A DNA stretch of 64,000 nucleotides from Bacteroidota bacterium (lineage in GTDB: Bacteria > Bacteroidota > Bacteroidia > Chitinophagales > Chitinophagaceae). How positions within the stretch are numbered: position 1 is the first letter of the stretch; each line of letters opens with the position of its first letter. Location of the stretch: NCBI GenBank assembly GCA_023430465.1, contig JAEZAM010000005.1, forward strand, positions 4,511-68,510, read 5' to 3'. The notes under the pieces are model-generated. The model made no database searches. It saw only the letters and a program-made list of their open reading frames with translations, and was not told the origin of the DNA. This document shows positions 7,393 to 16,749 of the stretch, one piece after another. Position numbers and translations under genes: made by a program.

Positions 7393-9369
7393 ATGCTGAC
7401 GAGGTATAAAATACCTAAAACTCTGATCTGGATCATTCACCTGTTCCTGATCTTCTTTGTGATCTTCACCATCTTCAGGTTTGCCACCTTCTTTGCCTTC
7501 AAGCCAGCGCACCTCTCGTTCTCCGATATGATCCCGTCATTCCTGATGGGCATTCAATACGACCTGCGTTGGATCGCCATTATCCTGATGCCGGTGGTGC
7601 TGCTGAGTATGTCACCGCGGTTCTCACCATTTTATTCAGCATCCAATAAAAAATGGTGGACATGGTACCTTGCCGCCGTGACATTCATTGTGTTCTTTTT
7701 CTTTGCTGCAGATTTTGGGAGTTTTTCCTATAATCAGACCCGGCTGGATGCCGGCGCCATGAATTTCGTCGAGGATCCCGGCATTTCCCTTCAGATGATG
7801 TGGCAAACCTATCCATTGTTCTGGATGGTGCTTGGACTAATGGTTGCCGTTTTCCTGTTTCGCTGGATGTATCATAAAAGCCATTGGCGCGTGATTGCAC
7901 AGACGGATGGACTGAAGATACCCTACAGGAGAAAATTCTTTGTTGCAGCGGCTGTGCTGCTGACGGTCTTCATCTATGGCCGGTTTGGGACAACGCCGCT
8001 GACATGGAAGCAGTGTTTTGTTTTCCAGGATAATTTCAAATCCTATCTCGCGCTGAATCCGCTGCAGAATTTCTTCACGACGCTGAAGCTTCGCAAGCCC
8101 GAGTTCAATGAGCAAAAGGCCAGGGATGCTTTTCCACTGATGGCAGAATGGATGCAATTGCCTGATCCTGGTAATTTCAATTACAGACGGGTGGTGGTAC
8201 CCGGCAGCCAGGCGCTGGAAAGCCGGCCCAACGTGGTTTTGGTCATGTGTGAATCGTTCAGCATGTACAAGAGCACCATGAGCGGCAATCCGCTGAACAC
8301 CACGCCATTCTTCGATTCCATCAGCCGGCAGGGTATATTTTTTGAAAAGTGTTTTTCCCCGCATTTCTCTACTGCCCGTGGCCTGTTTGCGATCATCACC
8401 GGAATACCCGATGCACAACTGTTCAAGTTTTCCACGCGAAATCCGCTGGCGATCCGGCAACATACCATCATCGATAATTTCGAAGGGTATAGTAAACATT
8501 ATTTCCTCGGCGGTAACCCTGAGTTCAACAATTTCGCCGGGCTGTTACAAAACATCGACAGCCTGCAGGTGCATGCGGAAGGAAGCTTCAAATCTCCACC
8601 CATCAATGTGTGGGGGATATCGGACAAGGACCTGTTCCTTGAGGCAAACGCTGTGTTCAGGAAAGAAAAACGTCCTTTCTTTTCCATCATTCAGACATCG
8701 GATAACCACCGGCCTTATATGATCCCCGAAGGAGATACCGCTGAGTTCCGGATCAAGTCAGTTGATGAAGAGGAGCTGAGAAAATACGGGTTCGAATCAC
8801 TGGCTGAATACAATACTTTTCGCTACGCTGATTTTTGTATTCAGAAATTCATGGAAGCAGCTTCCAAAGAGGAATATTTTCACAACACCATCTTTGTGTT
8901 CATCGGTGATCATGGTGTGGCCGGTAATGCAACAGAGATGTATCCTGCTGCATGGACGGATCAGCGACTGACGGACGAGCATGTGCCGTTACTTTTTTAC
9001 GCACCTTACCTGCTGCAGCCACAACGCAGGCCGGAAGTGGTCTCACAGATCGATGTGTTGCCAACCATAGCCGGCATGGTGCAGCAGCCATATGTCAATA
9101 CGACCCTCGGCCGGGATCTGCTTGACCCTGCCAAAAAGAATAACTACGCATTTATTACTAATACGGCGGGCAAGATAGGCATGGTTACGGATGATTTTTA
9201 TTTTATCCATAACCTGAACTTCCCCGACCAACAAATGGTACCTGTGCGCTACACGGACAGATCCTACTCACGTCAAAGCCGGGACTCGGTGCAGCAGAAA
9301 TTATCGGCGTTCACCAATGCTTTTTTTGAAACCGCGCGTTACCTGATCATGAATAACCAGAAAGACTGA
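7393..9369 (+). CDS. LTA synthase-like sulfatase-fold phosphotransferase
   Basis: A 658-residue protein from the ATG at 7393; an in-frame ATG at 7345 would add 16 residues before the natural basic N-terminus M-L-T-R-Y-K. Residues 1-200 hold about five transmembrane helices. The periplasmic sulfatase domain follows, with V-V-L-V-M-C-E-S-F-S (metal Glu), a Thr-type nucleophile region (F-F-D-S-I-S...H-F-S-T-A-R-G) and a C-terminal F-V-F-I-G-D-H-G metal motif. This is the layout of LtaS/MdoB-type enzymes, which move phosphoglycerol or phosphoethanolamine onto envelope glycans or lipids. As a Gram-negative lacks lipoteichoic acid, the acceptor here is unknown. The gene stands alone and converges with a methyltransferase gene right at its stop. 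Confidence 0.87.
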   Translation: MLTRYKIPKTLIWIIHLFLIFFVIFTIFRFATFFAFKPAHLSFSDMIPSFLMGIQYDLRWIAIILMPVVLLSMSPRFSPFYSASNKKWWTWYLAAVTFIVFFFFAADFGSFSYNQTRLDAGAMNFVEDPGISLQMMWQTYPLFWMVLGLMVAVFLFRWMYHKSHWRVIAQTDGLKIPYRRKFFVAAAVLLTVFIYGRFGTTPLTWKQCFVFQDNFKSYLALNPLQNFFTTLKLRKPEFNEQKARDAFPLMAEWMQLPDPGNFNYRRVVVPGSQALESRPNVVLVMCESFSMYKSTMSGNPLNTTPFFDSISRQGIFFEKCFSPHFSTARGLFAIITGIPDAQLFKFSTRNPLAIRQHTIIDNFEGYSKHYFLGGNPEFNNFAGLLQNIDSLQVHAEGSFKSPPINVWGISDKDLFLEANAVFRKEKRPFFSIIQTSDNHRPYMIPEGDTAEFRIKSVDEEELRKYGFESLAEYNTFRYADFCIQKFMEAASKEEYFHNTIFVFIGDHGVAGNATEMYPAAWTDQRLTDEHVPLLFYAPYLLQPQRRPEVVSQIDVLPTIAGMVQQPYVNTTLGRDLLDPAKKNNYAFITNTAGKIGMVTDDFYFIHNLNFPDQQMVPVRYTDRSYSRQSRDSVQQKLSAFTNAFFETARYLIMNNQKD

Positions 9370-10116
9370 CTACGCGCCTGGCCGCATGGCAGTGATGATC
9401 AGCCTTGGCATGGTTCGGAGATGATAGTGGCCAAGGTCATGATTCCCATAAACGTCCAGCAACTTCAGACCCTGGTAACTGAGCATATCATTGAAATCCC
9501 CGAGGGTTAGTTTTGTTACGGTTTCTAGAAACGTTTCCGGGATGGGTGCGGAGCGCTCCCTGACAGTGATGCGGTGATGAAAAGAATTATCGTCATCCCA
9601 CCGGTGAATCTCAAAGTTGACGTGCTGGTTGTCGATCACTTCATTGTGTACCAGGTTTTCTTCGGTGAAATGAACATTCGGCATATCGATGATCAGCCTG
9701 CCGCCCGGCTTGAGGCTGGATGCAAGCGTACGCATGATGTCATCATGTTCGCGGCGTGTCTTGTACAGTCCGAAGGCAGGGAAGGCGACGAAAGCCAGGT
9801 CGAAATACCCACCACGGAGCGGTAAGCGCATATCATGAATAAAATATTCGGGATTGTTGCCCCCATAGCTGACGGCCGCATCGATGTTGGCCGCTTTCCT
9901 GTCGACAGCAGTCACCTCGAAGCCCCTCGCGGCAAGTTCCCGGCTCAACTCGCCTTTGCCGCAGCCGACGTGCAACAACCTTGAGCCGCCGGCTAATTGC
10001 CAGGGCCTGGTAATCGTCTGCAGGAATGAAGCAGTCTCTTGCACCCGGTCCGGCTGGTAAAGCTGGTCATAAAAAGGGGAATCGATCCATCCGGCGTCCG
10101 TTTGCGTTGAAGTCAT
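9370..10116 (-). CDS. Class I SAM-dependent methyltransferase
   Basis: A 248-residue protein from the ATG at 10116. An ATG 10 codons earlier (10146) is possible, but a perfect TACATTTG (-7 type) element lies at 10130-10137 on the minus strand between the two, so a transcript from it would begin too late for the first ATG. Motif I is L-H-V-G-C-G-K-G-E-L-S (near residues 47-57 of the shorter form) and the acidic motif is V-T-A-V-D-R-K. A later K-P-G-G-R-L-I-I-D-M-P segment is typical of methyltransferase domains 11/25. The substrate is unknown. It is divergent from glmM, with both promoters in the ~145-bp gap. Confidence 0.83.
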   Translation of the reverse strand: MTSTQTDAGWIDSPFYDQLYQPDRVQETASFLQTITRPWQLAGGSRLLHVGCGKGELSRELAARGFEVTAVDRKAANIDAAVSYGGNNPEYFIHDMRLPLRGGYFDLAFVAFPAFGLYKTRREHDDIMRTLASSLKPGGRLIIDMPNVHFTEENLVHNEVIDNQHVNFEIHRWDDDNSFHHRITVRERSAPIPETFLETVTKLTLGDFNDMLSYQGLKLLDVYGNHDLGHYHLRTMPRLIITAMRPGA

Positions 10117-10171
10117 AGCGATGTTTGGACAAATGTAAGGAGGCAATCACAATCCGGTGACCCGAAAACCG

Positions 10172-10179
10172 TATTTTTG
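10172..10179 (+). promoter_or_regulatory. Bacteroidota-type -7 promoter element for glmM
   Basis: TATTTTTG matches the TAnnTTTG consensus exactly, 84 bp upstream of the glmM start codon. A clear -33 TTG at the usual spacing is not visible, so this is a candidate only. Confidence 0.4.
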
Positions 10180-10262
10180 CTGTCCGCACCTTAGCAGGAA
10201 ATACGGTAATCCGCCTCGGGGGTGAACAGCTTTTAACAAAAACACCTTTCAACTATTTTATT

Positions 10263-11642
10263 GTGGCATTGATCAAGAGTATATCCGGAATCAGGGGAAC
10301 TATCGGTGGGCAACCTGGTGAAAACCTGACTCCGCTTGATATTGTGAAATTCACAGCAGCCTACGGCACTATCATTTCAAAGGACAAAAAGAACCCAACG
10401 ATCATCGTAGGCCGTGACGGCCGGATCAGTGGCGAGATGGTACGGAACATTGTTGTCAGTACCCTGAGTTCACTTGGTATCAATGTAATCGACCTGGGTC
10501 TGTCCACAACACCCACGGTTGAAGTGGCCGTAAAATGGGCGGGTGCCACAGGCGGCATCATTCTTACTGCCAGCCATAATCCAAAGGAATGGAATGCGCT
10601 CAAACTGCTGAATGACGAGGGTGAATTCATCTCTGCCGATAAAGGCCAGGAAGTGCTGGAGCTCGCTGCGCGTGAGGATTTCTCCTTTGTTCCTGTCGAC
10701 AAACTGGGAACGATCACACAGGATGACAGCTACATGGAAAAACACATCAACGCCATTCTTGAATATCCCCTGGTAAACGTGGAAGCCATACGCCGGAAAA
10801 AACTGAAGGTGGTGGTAGATGCAGTTAATTCAACCGGCGCCACCTTTGTGCCCGCCTTGTTAAAGGCGTTGGGTGTTGAACAGATCATCGTACTGAACGA
10901 AGAGGTCAATGGCCGGTTTGCACATAATCCTGAGCCTTTGCCCGAGCACCTGACACAGCTCAGCAATGAGGTGGTGAAACAAAATGCCGATCTCGGTATT
11001 GCGGTGGATCCTGATGTGGACAGGCTTTGCTTTGTGAATGAAGACGGCAGCATGTTTGGTGAAGAATACACGCTTGTTGCAGTAGCGGATTATATTCTCC
11101 GCCAGCGTCCGGGTAATACTGTGAGCAACATGAGCAGCACCAAGGCTTTGAAAGAAATTACACTGAAGCATGGCGGCGAATATCACCCGTCAGCAGTAGG
11201 AGAGGTGAATGTGGTGAAACGAATGAAAGAGACCAACGCAGTGATCGGTGGCGAAGGAAATGGCGGCATCATTGTACCCGATTTTCATTACGGACGGGAT
11301 GCACTCATCGGGATCGCGTTATTCCTGAGTCACCTGGCCAATCATAAGAATGGTATTAAATCCCTGCGCTCAAACTATCCTGACTATTTTATTTCCAAGA
11401 ATAAGATCGAACTGGGCAAATCCATCGATGTGAAATCCGTGTTTGAAAAAATCCGGGAGAAGTACCAGAAGAACCCGATCAACACCGAAGATGGCCTGAA
11501 GATCGAGTTTGATAACGACTGGGTGCATCTGCGGACCTCGAACACTGAACCGATCATCCGCATATACGCAGAAAGCGATTTTGAGTCGAAAGCAAATAAC
11601 ATTGCTACGCGATTGATGCAGGATATTAAGGAGTTTGTATAG
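10263..11642 (+). CDS. glmM: Phosphoglucosamine mutase (GTG start)
   Basis: A 459-residue alpha-D-phosphohexomutase. It interconverts glucosamine-6-phosphate and glucosamine-1-phosphate for UDP-GlcNAc, and so for peptidoglycan and LPS. Seen in order: the active-site phosphoserine loop T-A-S-H-N-P with Ser104, the Mg2+ loop D-P-D-V-D-R (Asp249, 251, 253), the sugar-specificity loop G-E-G-N-G-G (330-335), and a C-terminal phosphate loop R-T-S-N-T-E-P. Length is normal for the family. Translation starts at a GTG (10263); the start M-A-L-I-K-S-I-S-G-I-R-G-T is the usual N-terminus, so this is not a misread. A phosphomannomutase/phosphoglucomutase activity cannot be fully ruled out for this branch. 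A long inverted repeat follows 4 bp after its stop. Confidence 0.92.
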   Translation: MALIKSISGIRGTIGGQPGENLTPLDIVKFTAAYGTIISKDKKNPTIIVGRDGRISGEMVRNIVVSTLSSLGINVIDLGLSTTPTVEVAVKWAGATGGIILTASHNPKEWNALKLLNDEGEFISADKGQEVLELAAREDFSFVPVDKLGTITQDDSYMEKHINAILEYPLVNVEAIRRKKLKVVVDAVNSTGATFVPALLKALGVEQIIVLNEEVNGRFAHNPEPLPEHLTQLSNEVVKQNADLGIAVDPDVDRLCFVNEDGSMFGEEYTLVAVADYILRQRPGNTVSNMSSTKALKEITLKHGGEYHPSAVGEVNVVKRMKETNAVIGGEGNGGIIVPDFHYGRDALIGIALFLSHLANHKNGIKSLRSNYPDYFISKNKIELGKSIDVKSVFEKIREKYQKNPINTEDGLKIEFDNDWVHLRTSNTEPIIRIYAESDFESKANNIATRLMQDIKEFV

Positions 11643-11646
11643 AAAT

Positions 11647-11687
11647 CTTTGCGTCTTTGCGTGAAATTTTCTCGCAAAGACGCAAAG
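11647..11687. repeat. Perfect 15-bp inverted repeat (CTTTGCGTCTTTGCG family)
   Basis: Arms at 11647-11661 and 11673-11687 are perfectly complementary around an 11-nt loop. The element lies between the convergent glmM and molybdoenzyme genes, where it could act as a transcription end or be a repetitive extragenic palindrome. There is no long T run directly after it on either strand. Degenerate relatives occur at about 32343-32372 and 34032-34067. Confidence 0.75.
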
Positions 11688-11716
11688 CATTTGAAGTACG
11701 CAAAGAGTTTGGCAGG

Positions 11717-13942
11717 TTAGATCACTTTATCCAATGTAATCGGTAGTTCCCTTACCCGTTTTCCCGTAGCATTATACACCGCATTGGCCACTGCACCCGC
11801 GAACCCGATCAGCGCGATCTCGCCCATCCCTTTTGCCCCCATCGGGTTGATGATGGGATCAGGCTTATTGACAAAATAAGCTTCGATGCGAGGCACATCA
11901 GCATTGACGGGTACATGGTAGTCGGCAAAATTATTATTTACATAGCGGCCATAGCGGTGATCGATCACTGTTTCTTCCATGAGTGCCATCCCAATTCCTC
12001 CCACTACACCGCCGATCATCTGGCTCCGCGCTGTTTTCTCGCTGACTATCTTGCCGGCATCACCCACCGTGACCACCTCTTTTACCCGGATCACCCCCGT
12101 AGTTGGGTGAACATGCACCTTGGTGAAATGAACTGAATAGGAGTACATGGAATACTTTCGTTGCTCAGGTCCGCCGCGGGATTCTTTGGTCGTTTCGATA
12201 GACGCCTGGCCATTCTTCTTCAACAGTTCTGTGAAAGTGATACGGGCATTTGTGTTGCTGCGAAGAGAAACGCTGTTTTCAGTGAACACGGCGTCCTCCA
12301 TTTTTGCATCACGGAATGATGCTTCCGATTTTGCTGCCAATGCAAGTAATTGCTCGCGGATATAGGTGCAGACCTCATGGACAGCCGAACCCAGGGATGA
12401 TGTGGTAGCTGAACCGCCCTGCGTGGGTCCCGGAGGCAACGCGGTGCTGCCAAGTTCAAATTTTATGGATGACGTCGGAAGGCCCAGGCGCTCCTGCGCG
12501 ATCATAACCATTGCAGTGGCCGTACCGGGACCCATATCGCTGACGGCGCTTTGCAGCACCAGCTTGCCTTCGGCATTGAGTTCGCCACGTACAGACGCGA
12601 CCCACCGCAATGCACTGAATACACCGCCGCCCATCCCATAGCCACAGAGCATACCCTCTTCTTTTAATGTGCCGGGCTTTGTTGGCCGCTTGCTCCAGCC
12701 GATCTTTTCCTTTCCGACCTCATAACATTCCTTCAGAAATTTACTTGACCACGGCAGGTTTCTCTCGGGATCGGTATCTGCGTGATTGATGATGCGCAAT
12801 TCTACGGGATCGATTCCCAGCTTGTAAGAAAGCTCATCCAGCGCTGACTCGAGCGCAAAACATCCGGTTGCTTCCCCCGGCCCGCGCATCCATATCGGAG
12901 TATTGACATCCAATGGGAGCAGTTTGTAATCGGTGTTCACATTGGGACAGGCATACAGGAACTTTGTTGCATTAACAATGCCTTCCGTGAAATTTTCATA
13001 CGACGAGGTCAGTGCGATGGCCTTATGGGTAATACCAACGAGTTTGCCATCAGTTGTTGCGCCAATACCAATCTCCTGGTGAGCTGCAGGGCGGTAACCA
13101 ACCATGGTAAACATCTGGTCGCGCGAGAGAACTAATTTCACCGGCCGTTGTACCTGTTTTGCGGCAATGACCGCTGCAATCTCATGTGGCCATACACGCA
13201 GCGCACTCCCGAAAGCGCCTCCCACGTTTTCCGCGATTACTTTGATATTCTCCGGCGGTAATTGGAATGCGTTCACCAGGGTGTTGCGCGTATCTCCGGG
13301 TCCCTGTGTTTTATCATAAACCGTCAGCCTGTCAGCGGCTTCCCAATGAGCGATGATCGCGTGTAACTCCATCGGGTTATGTGTCTCAATGGGCATGATG
13401 TAGGTCGCTTCCACCTGTACTGGTGCTGTCTTGTATGCCTCGGCCTGACCCCGCTTGTATTGTGCAGGAGGCCAGCCCGACTTCGGGGCAATGGCCTTAT
13501 CGAGACTCTTGTTGAAATCTGTAGTATGAACCTTTCGGTCGTAACTGACGCGGACAAGCGAAGCCGCATGCACTGCCCGCTCAAAGGTGTCGGCAATGAC
13601 TATTGCGATTGGCTGACCATTCGAGTAAACCGTATCATCATGAAAAATCCGCAATCCTTCAACCGCGGCGCGTTCTCCCTCTTTGGGCTGAAGACCCGGC
13701 ACCTTCGTGGCGTTCAAATGTGAGATTACGGCAAGCACACCGGGTAAAGCGGTGGCAGCTTTTGCATCGATGGTTTTGATCTTCCCGCTGGCGATCGTGC
13801 TTGTGACAAGCACACCGTAAGCCATTCCGGCAAGCTTGTGTTCGGCGGCATAGCGGGCGCGGCCTGTTACTTTATCGATGCCATCCACGCGATCCTCGGG
13901 ATCCGCGATGAACTTATCTGTTATGTCAAAAAAGTTGTCCAT
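11717..13942 (-). CDS. Xanthine dehydrogenase-family molybdopterin-binding subunit (PaoC-like)
   Basis: A 741-residue large subunit of a molybdenum hydroxylase. It has the aldehyde oxidase/xanthine dehydrogenase a/b hammerhead domain (about residues 15-130: D-K-V-T-G-R-A-R-Y) followed by the two molybdopterin-binding regions. Features include N-V-G-G-A-F-G-S (cofactor loop), M-R-G-P-G-E-A-T-G (substrate channel) and the C-terminal G-A-K-G-M-G-E with the conserved catalytic Glu. It is the last gene of a three-gene operon (15570 to 11717) with the FAD and 2Fe-2S subunits, 18 bp after the FAD gene. The layout matches the periplasmic aldehyde oxidase PaoABC of E. coli. The substrate, probably an aldehyde or an N-heterocycle, cannot be read from the sequence. 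No XdhC-type cofactor insertase gene is in the window. Confidence 0.9.
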   Translation of the reverse strand: MDNFFDITDKFIADPEDRVDGIDKVTGRARYAAEHKLAGMAYGVLVTSTIASGKIKTIDAKAATALPGVLAVISHLNATKVPGLQPKEGERAAVEGLRIFHDDTVYSNGQPIAIVIADTFERAVHAASLVRVSYDRKVHTTDFNKSLDKAIAPKSGWPPAQYKRGQAEAYKTAPVQVEATYIMPIETHNPMELHAIIAHWEAADRLTVYDKTQGPGDTRNTLVNAFQLPPENIKVIAENVGGAFGSALRVWPHEIAAVIAAKQVQRPVKLVLSRDQMFTMVGYRPAAHQEIGIGATTDGKLVGITHKAIALTSSYENFTEGIVNATKFLYACPNVNTDYKLLPLDVNTPIWMRGPGEATGCFALESALDELSYKLGIDPVELRIINHADTDPERNLPWSSKFLKECYEVGKEKIGWSKRPTKPGTLKEEGMLCGYGMGGGVFSALRWVASVRGELNAEGKLVLQSAVSDMGPGTATAMVMIAQERLGLPTSSIKFELGSTALPPGPTQGGSATTSSLGSAVHEVCTYIREQLLALAAKSEASFRDAKMEDAVFTENSVSLRSNTNARITFTELLKKNGQASIETTKESRGGPEQRKYSMYSYSVHFTKVHVHPTTGVIRVKEVVTVGDAGKIVSEKTARSQMIGGVVGGIGMALMEETVIDHRYGRYVNNNFADYHVPVNADVPRIEAYFVNKPDPIINPMGAKGMGEIALIGFAGAVANAVYNATGKRVRELPITLDKVI

Positions 13943-13960
13943 AATGAGGTGTTGTCATTG

Positions 13961-14956
13961 TCAGGCCTGCGACTTCATGCAGTTTTCGAGTGCTTCAATG
14001 ATGGTTGCAGAGGCGAGTTGGATCTTGAAATTATTTTCACCATACCCTTTGGCGCCTTTGACGGCAATGCGTGCCGCTTCGGTGAAACTGGCTGTGGCAG
14101 CAGGTTTCCCCACCAGCGAGCGGGCTGCATCGACTGCCACCCAGGGTTTATGTGCTACGCCACCCAGCGCGAGCGTTGCTGAACGAATTGTATTCCCATC
14201 GAGTTCGAATGCAGCAGCGACAGACACCAGGGCGAAGGCATAGGAAGCGCGGTCACGTACCTTGAGGTAGTGCGCATGTGTATACCGGTTGTAAGGGATA
14301 CGCACCTGGGTAATGATCTCACCCGGCTGCAGGTTATTATCTTTTTGCGGAGTTGTACCGGGAAGCCGATGAAACTCCCGGAAGGCCAGCTCTCGTTTTT
14401 TTGCGGCAGTTCTTAATTCAACTGTGCCATCCAATGCGGCAAGCGCAACGCACATATCGCTTGGATGAACGGCAATGCATTGCTCACTGGCACCGAAGAT
14501 GGCATGCATGCGGTTGTAGCCTTTCAATGCGCCGCATCCACTGCCGGGCTGCCGTTTATTGCAGGGCATAACGGTATCGTAGAAATAGGTGCAGCGCGTA
14601 CGCTGCATCATGTTTCCACCCACGGTGGCCATGTTACGCAATTGTGGCGAAGCACCAGCCCGCAGCGCCATGGCAAGTAATGGGAAGTCTTTGTTTACCG
14701 ATTCATCATCAGCAACGACACTGTTCAGCGCCAGCGCGCCGATCTCCAGGTAGGTCTTCCCTGCGCGTTCGTTCTTTTTTATCTCTTTCAGTGAAATGCC
14801 ATTGATATCGATCAGCCTTGGCGGTGCCGTAACGCCTCGCTTCATCAGGTCAACCAGGTTGGTGCCGCCGGCAATGAAGGCAGCACCCGGATTTTTACCA
14901 AGAACCTGCAGGGCTGCTTCTACAGAACTTACGCGGCTGTATTCAAAGTTGATCAT
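13961..14956 (-). CDS. FAD-binding subunit of molybdenum hydroxylase (PaoB-like)
   Basis: A 331-residue medium subunit. The FAD-binding motif is A-F-I-A-G-G-T-N-L-V-D-L (about residues 25-36) and a second is A-T-V-G-G-N-M-M-Q (about 110). Between them and the C-terminal CO dehydrogenase-type domain lies an insert with several Cys: R-T-R-C-T-Y-F, M-P-C-N-K-R and G-S-G-C-G-A-L-K-G. Such an insert binds an extra 4Fe-4S cluster in PaoB-type subunits, so four-cluster electron transfer is likely (inferred from spacing). It overlaps the 2Fe-2S gene by 4 bp (14953-14956). Confidence 0.87.
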   Translation of the reverse strand: MINFEYSRVSSVEAALQVLGKNPGAAFIAGGTNLVDLMKRGVTAPPRLIDINGISLKEIKKNERAGKTYLEIGALALNSVVADDESVNKDFPLLAMALRAGASPQLRNMATVGGNMMQRTRCTYFYDTVMPCNKRQPGSGCGALKGYNRMHAIFGASEQCIAVHPSDMCVALAALDGTVELRTAAKKRELAFREFHRLPGTTPQKDNNLQPGEIITQVRIPYNRYTHAHYLKVRDRASYAFALVSVAAAFELDGNTIRSATLALGGVAHKPWVAVDAARSLVGKPAATASFTEAARIAVKGAKGYGENNFKIQLASATIIEALENCMKSQA

Positions 14957-15570
14957 ATGGTCTGCCCTCCGTTTTTTACGTCCAGGATTGCGTCAACAAT
15001 ATTCGGATAAGCACCGCAGCGGCAGATATTGCCGCTCATGTACTCGCGCACTTCGGCAGCGCTGTTGGCATGCCCTTCCCGCACACAGGCAACCGCCGAC
15101 ATGATCTGGCCGGGAGTACAATAACCACATTGAAAACCATCATGACGGAGAAACGCTTCCTGCATCGGATGAAGCTGATCGCCTTTGGCCAGCCCTTCGA
15201 TGGTCGTGATCTTGCGGCCGTTATCCATCACAGCGAGCGAAAGGCAGGAGTTGATCCGTTGTCCGTCCACATGCACGGTGCAGGCACCACATTGTCCATG
15301 ATCACAGCCTTTTTTTGTGCCTGTAAGACCCAGTTGTTCCCGCAGTGCATCGAGAAGGGTTGTGCGTGGCTCCAGGGACAGCCTGTGCGGCGTACCGTTC
15401 ACTTCCAGCAGGACGTCCTGTTTTTCAAAATACCCTGCAATCTTCTCGTCATTATCGGCCGCTTTTGTGAGAATGGGGGAACTGGCAGCCAGTGCGGCAA
15501 CGGCGGCTGATTTTTTTAGAAAACCCCTTCGGCCATTATCCTGGTGGTCCGGCCTTTTGTCTGTGCTCAT
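14953..15570 (-). CDS. Tat-exported 2Fe-2S subunit of molybdenum hydroxylase (PaoA-like)
   Basis: A 205-residue small subunit from the ATG at 15570. An ATG 22 codons upstream (15636) is less likely because the twin-arginine signal G-R-R-G-F-L-K-K-S followed by an Ala-rich hydrophobic stretch would then be buried. The plant-type ferredoxin cluster is C-D-H-G-Q-C-G-A-C, with the fourth Cys about 22 residues later in I-N-S-C. The second 2Fe-2S domain is C-G-Y-C-T-P-G...N-I-C-R-C-G. The Tat signal on this subunit implies the whole folded trimer is exported, as with PaoABC. It is the first gene of the operon and divergent from the alcohol dehydrogenase gene. Confidence 0.88.
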   Translation of the reverse strand: MSTDKRPDHQDNGRRGFLKKSAAVAALAASSPILTKAADNDEKIAGYFEKQDVLLEVNGTPHRLSLEPRTTLLDALREQLGLTGTKKGCDHGQCGACTVHVDGQRINSCLSLAVMDNGRKITTIEGLAKGDQLHPMQEAFLRHDGFQCGYCTPGQIMSAVACVREGHANSAAEVREYMSGNICRCGAYPNIVDAILDVKNGGQTI

Positions 15571-15661
15571 AAGGAAGTAGTTGGTGATCGTTCTCTTAAA
15601 GTTAAGTCCCGCAGCATTTCTAAAAAAAATAAACATTCGGTAGTCAATTATGTCATTATGG

Positions 15662-15669
15662 TACCTTTG
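15662..15669 (+). promoter_or_regulatory. Bacteroidota-type -7 promoter element for the alcohol dehydrogenase
   Basis: TACCTTTG matches TAnnTTTG exactly and sits 24 bp before the ATG at 15694. The expected -33 position shows only TTCG rather than TTTG. Confidence 0.5.
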
Positions 15670-15693
15670 CGCGACATTTCAACCAGGTAATTT

Positions 15694-16749
15694 ATGATCA
15701 CATCACAAGGATACGCAGCACACAGCAAGACAGATCAACTGAAACCATGGACCTTCGAGCGCAGGGATCCGGGTCCGGAAGATGTACAGATCGAGATACT
15801 TTACAGTGGCATTTGCCACTCTGATATCCACCAGGTCCGCGATGAATGGGGCGGCTCCATCTATCCGATGGTTCCGGGTCACGAGATCGTGGGAAAAGTG
15901 GTGGCCGTTGGCAATGCGGTGAAACGATTCAAAGCCGGGGATATCGCCGGTGTAGGGGTAATGGTGGATTCCTGTAAGAAATGCAGGAATTGCCAGCAGC
16001 ACCTGGAGCAATATTGCGATGAAGGAATGACAGGAACATACAACAACCTGGAACGTGATGGTAAATCAATGGCGCAGGGCGGCTATGCCACTAATATAGT
16101 GACCAATGAGCGGTTCGTGTACAATGTTTCACCAAAGCTCGACCTGAAAGGCGTGGCGCCTTTACTTTGCGCGGGCATCACCACTTATTCACCGCTGCGT
16201 TACGCGGGTGTGAAGGAAGGGATGAAGGTAGGGGTGGTAGGTCTTGGAGGGCTTGGTCATCTCGGTGTGAAGTTCGCCGTTTCCTTCGGCGCCGAGGTAA
16301 CACTGATCAGTACCTCGCCCTCCAAGAAAGAGGATGCTGCACGACTTGGTGCGCAAAAGTTCCTTCTGTCAAAGGATCGCGACCAGATGAAGGAATATGC
16401 AGGTTACTTCGATGTGATCCTGAACACTATTTCAGCGCCACACGACTACAATGCCTATTTGAAACTGCTGGATGTAAATGGCAAGATGCTCCTGGTAGGA
16501 TTACCTCCGGAAGATCAAAAAGTAGCTGCCGGATTGCTGGTCAGTCGCCGCAGGGCCATCATTGGCTCGATGATCGGGGGAACTGCGGAAACCCAGGAAA
16601 TGCTGGACTATTGTGCTGAAAAGAACATCGTTTCAGACGTAGAACTGATCGACGCGTCATACATCAATGAGGCGTATGAGCGGGTGATAAAAAGTGATGT
16701 GCGTTACAGGTTTGTGATTGATGCGAAGACGTTTGGGGAGAGGAAGTAA
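15694..16749 (+). CDS. Zinc-dependent NAD(P) alcohol dehydrogenase (YahK/cinnamyl alcohol dehydrogenase type)
   Basis: A 351-residue medium-chain dehydrogenase that reduces aldehydes to alcohols or the reverse. The catalytic zinc ligands are Cys in G-I-C-H-S-D-I-H and the His-Glu pair in P-G-H-E-I-V-G. The structural zinc loop has four Cys (S-C-K-K-C-R-N-C and Q-Y-C-D-E). The Rossmann motif is V-G-L-G-G-L-G-H-L-G. The sequence opening (Q-G-Y-A-A-H-S-K) is typical of YahK-like broad-range aldehyde reductases, usually NADPH-dependent. It is divergent from the molybdoenzyme operon, so aldehyde oxidation and aldehyde reduction functions face each other across one intergenic region. Confidence 0.9.
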   Translation: MITSQGYAAHSKTDQLKPWTFERRDPGPEDVQIEILYSGICHSDIHQVRDEWGGSIYPMVPGHEIVGKVVAVGNAVKRFKAGDIAGVGVMVDSCKKCRNCQQHLEQYCDEGMTGTYNNLERDGKSMAQGGYATNIVTNERFVYNVSPKLDLKGVAPLLCAGITTYSPLRYAGVKEGMKVGVVGLGGLGHLGVKFAVSFGAEVTLISTSPSKKEDAARLGAQKFLLSKDRDQMKEYAGYFDVILNTISAPHDYNAYLKLLDVNGKMLLVGLPPEDQKVAAGLLVSRRRAIIGSMIGGTAETQEMLDYCAEKNIVSDVELIDASYINEAYERVIKSDVRYRFVIDAKTFGERK

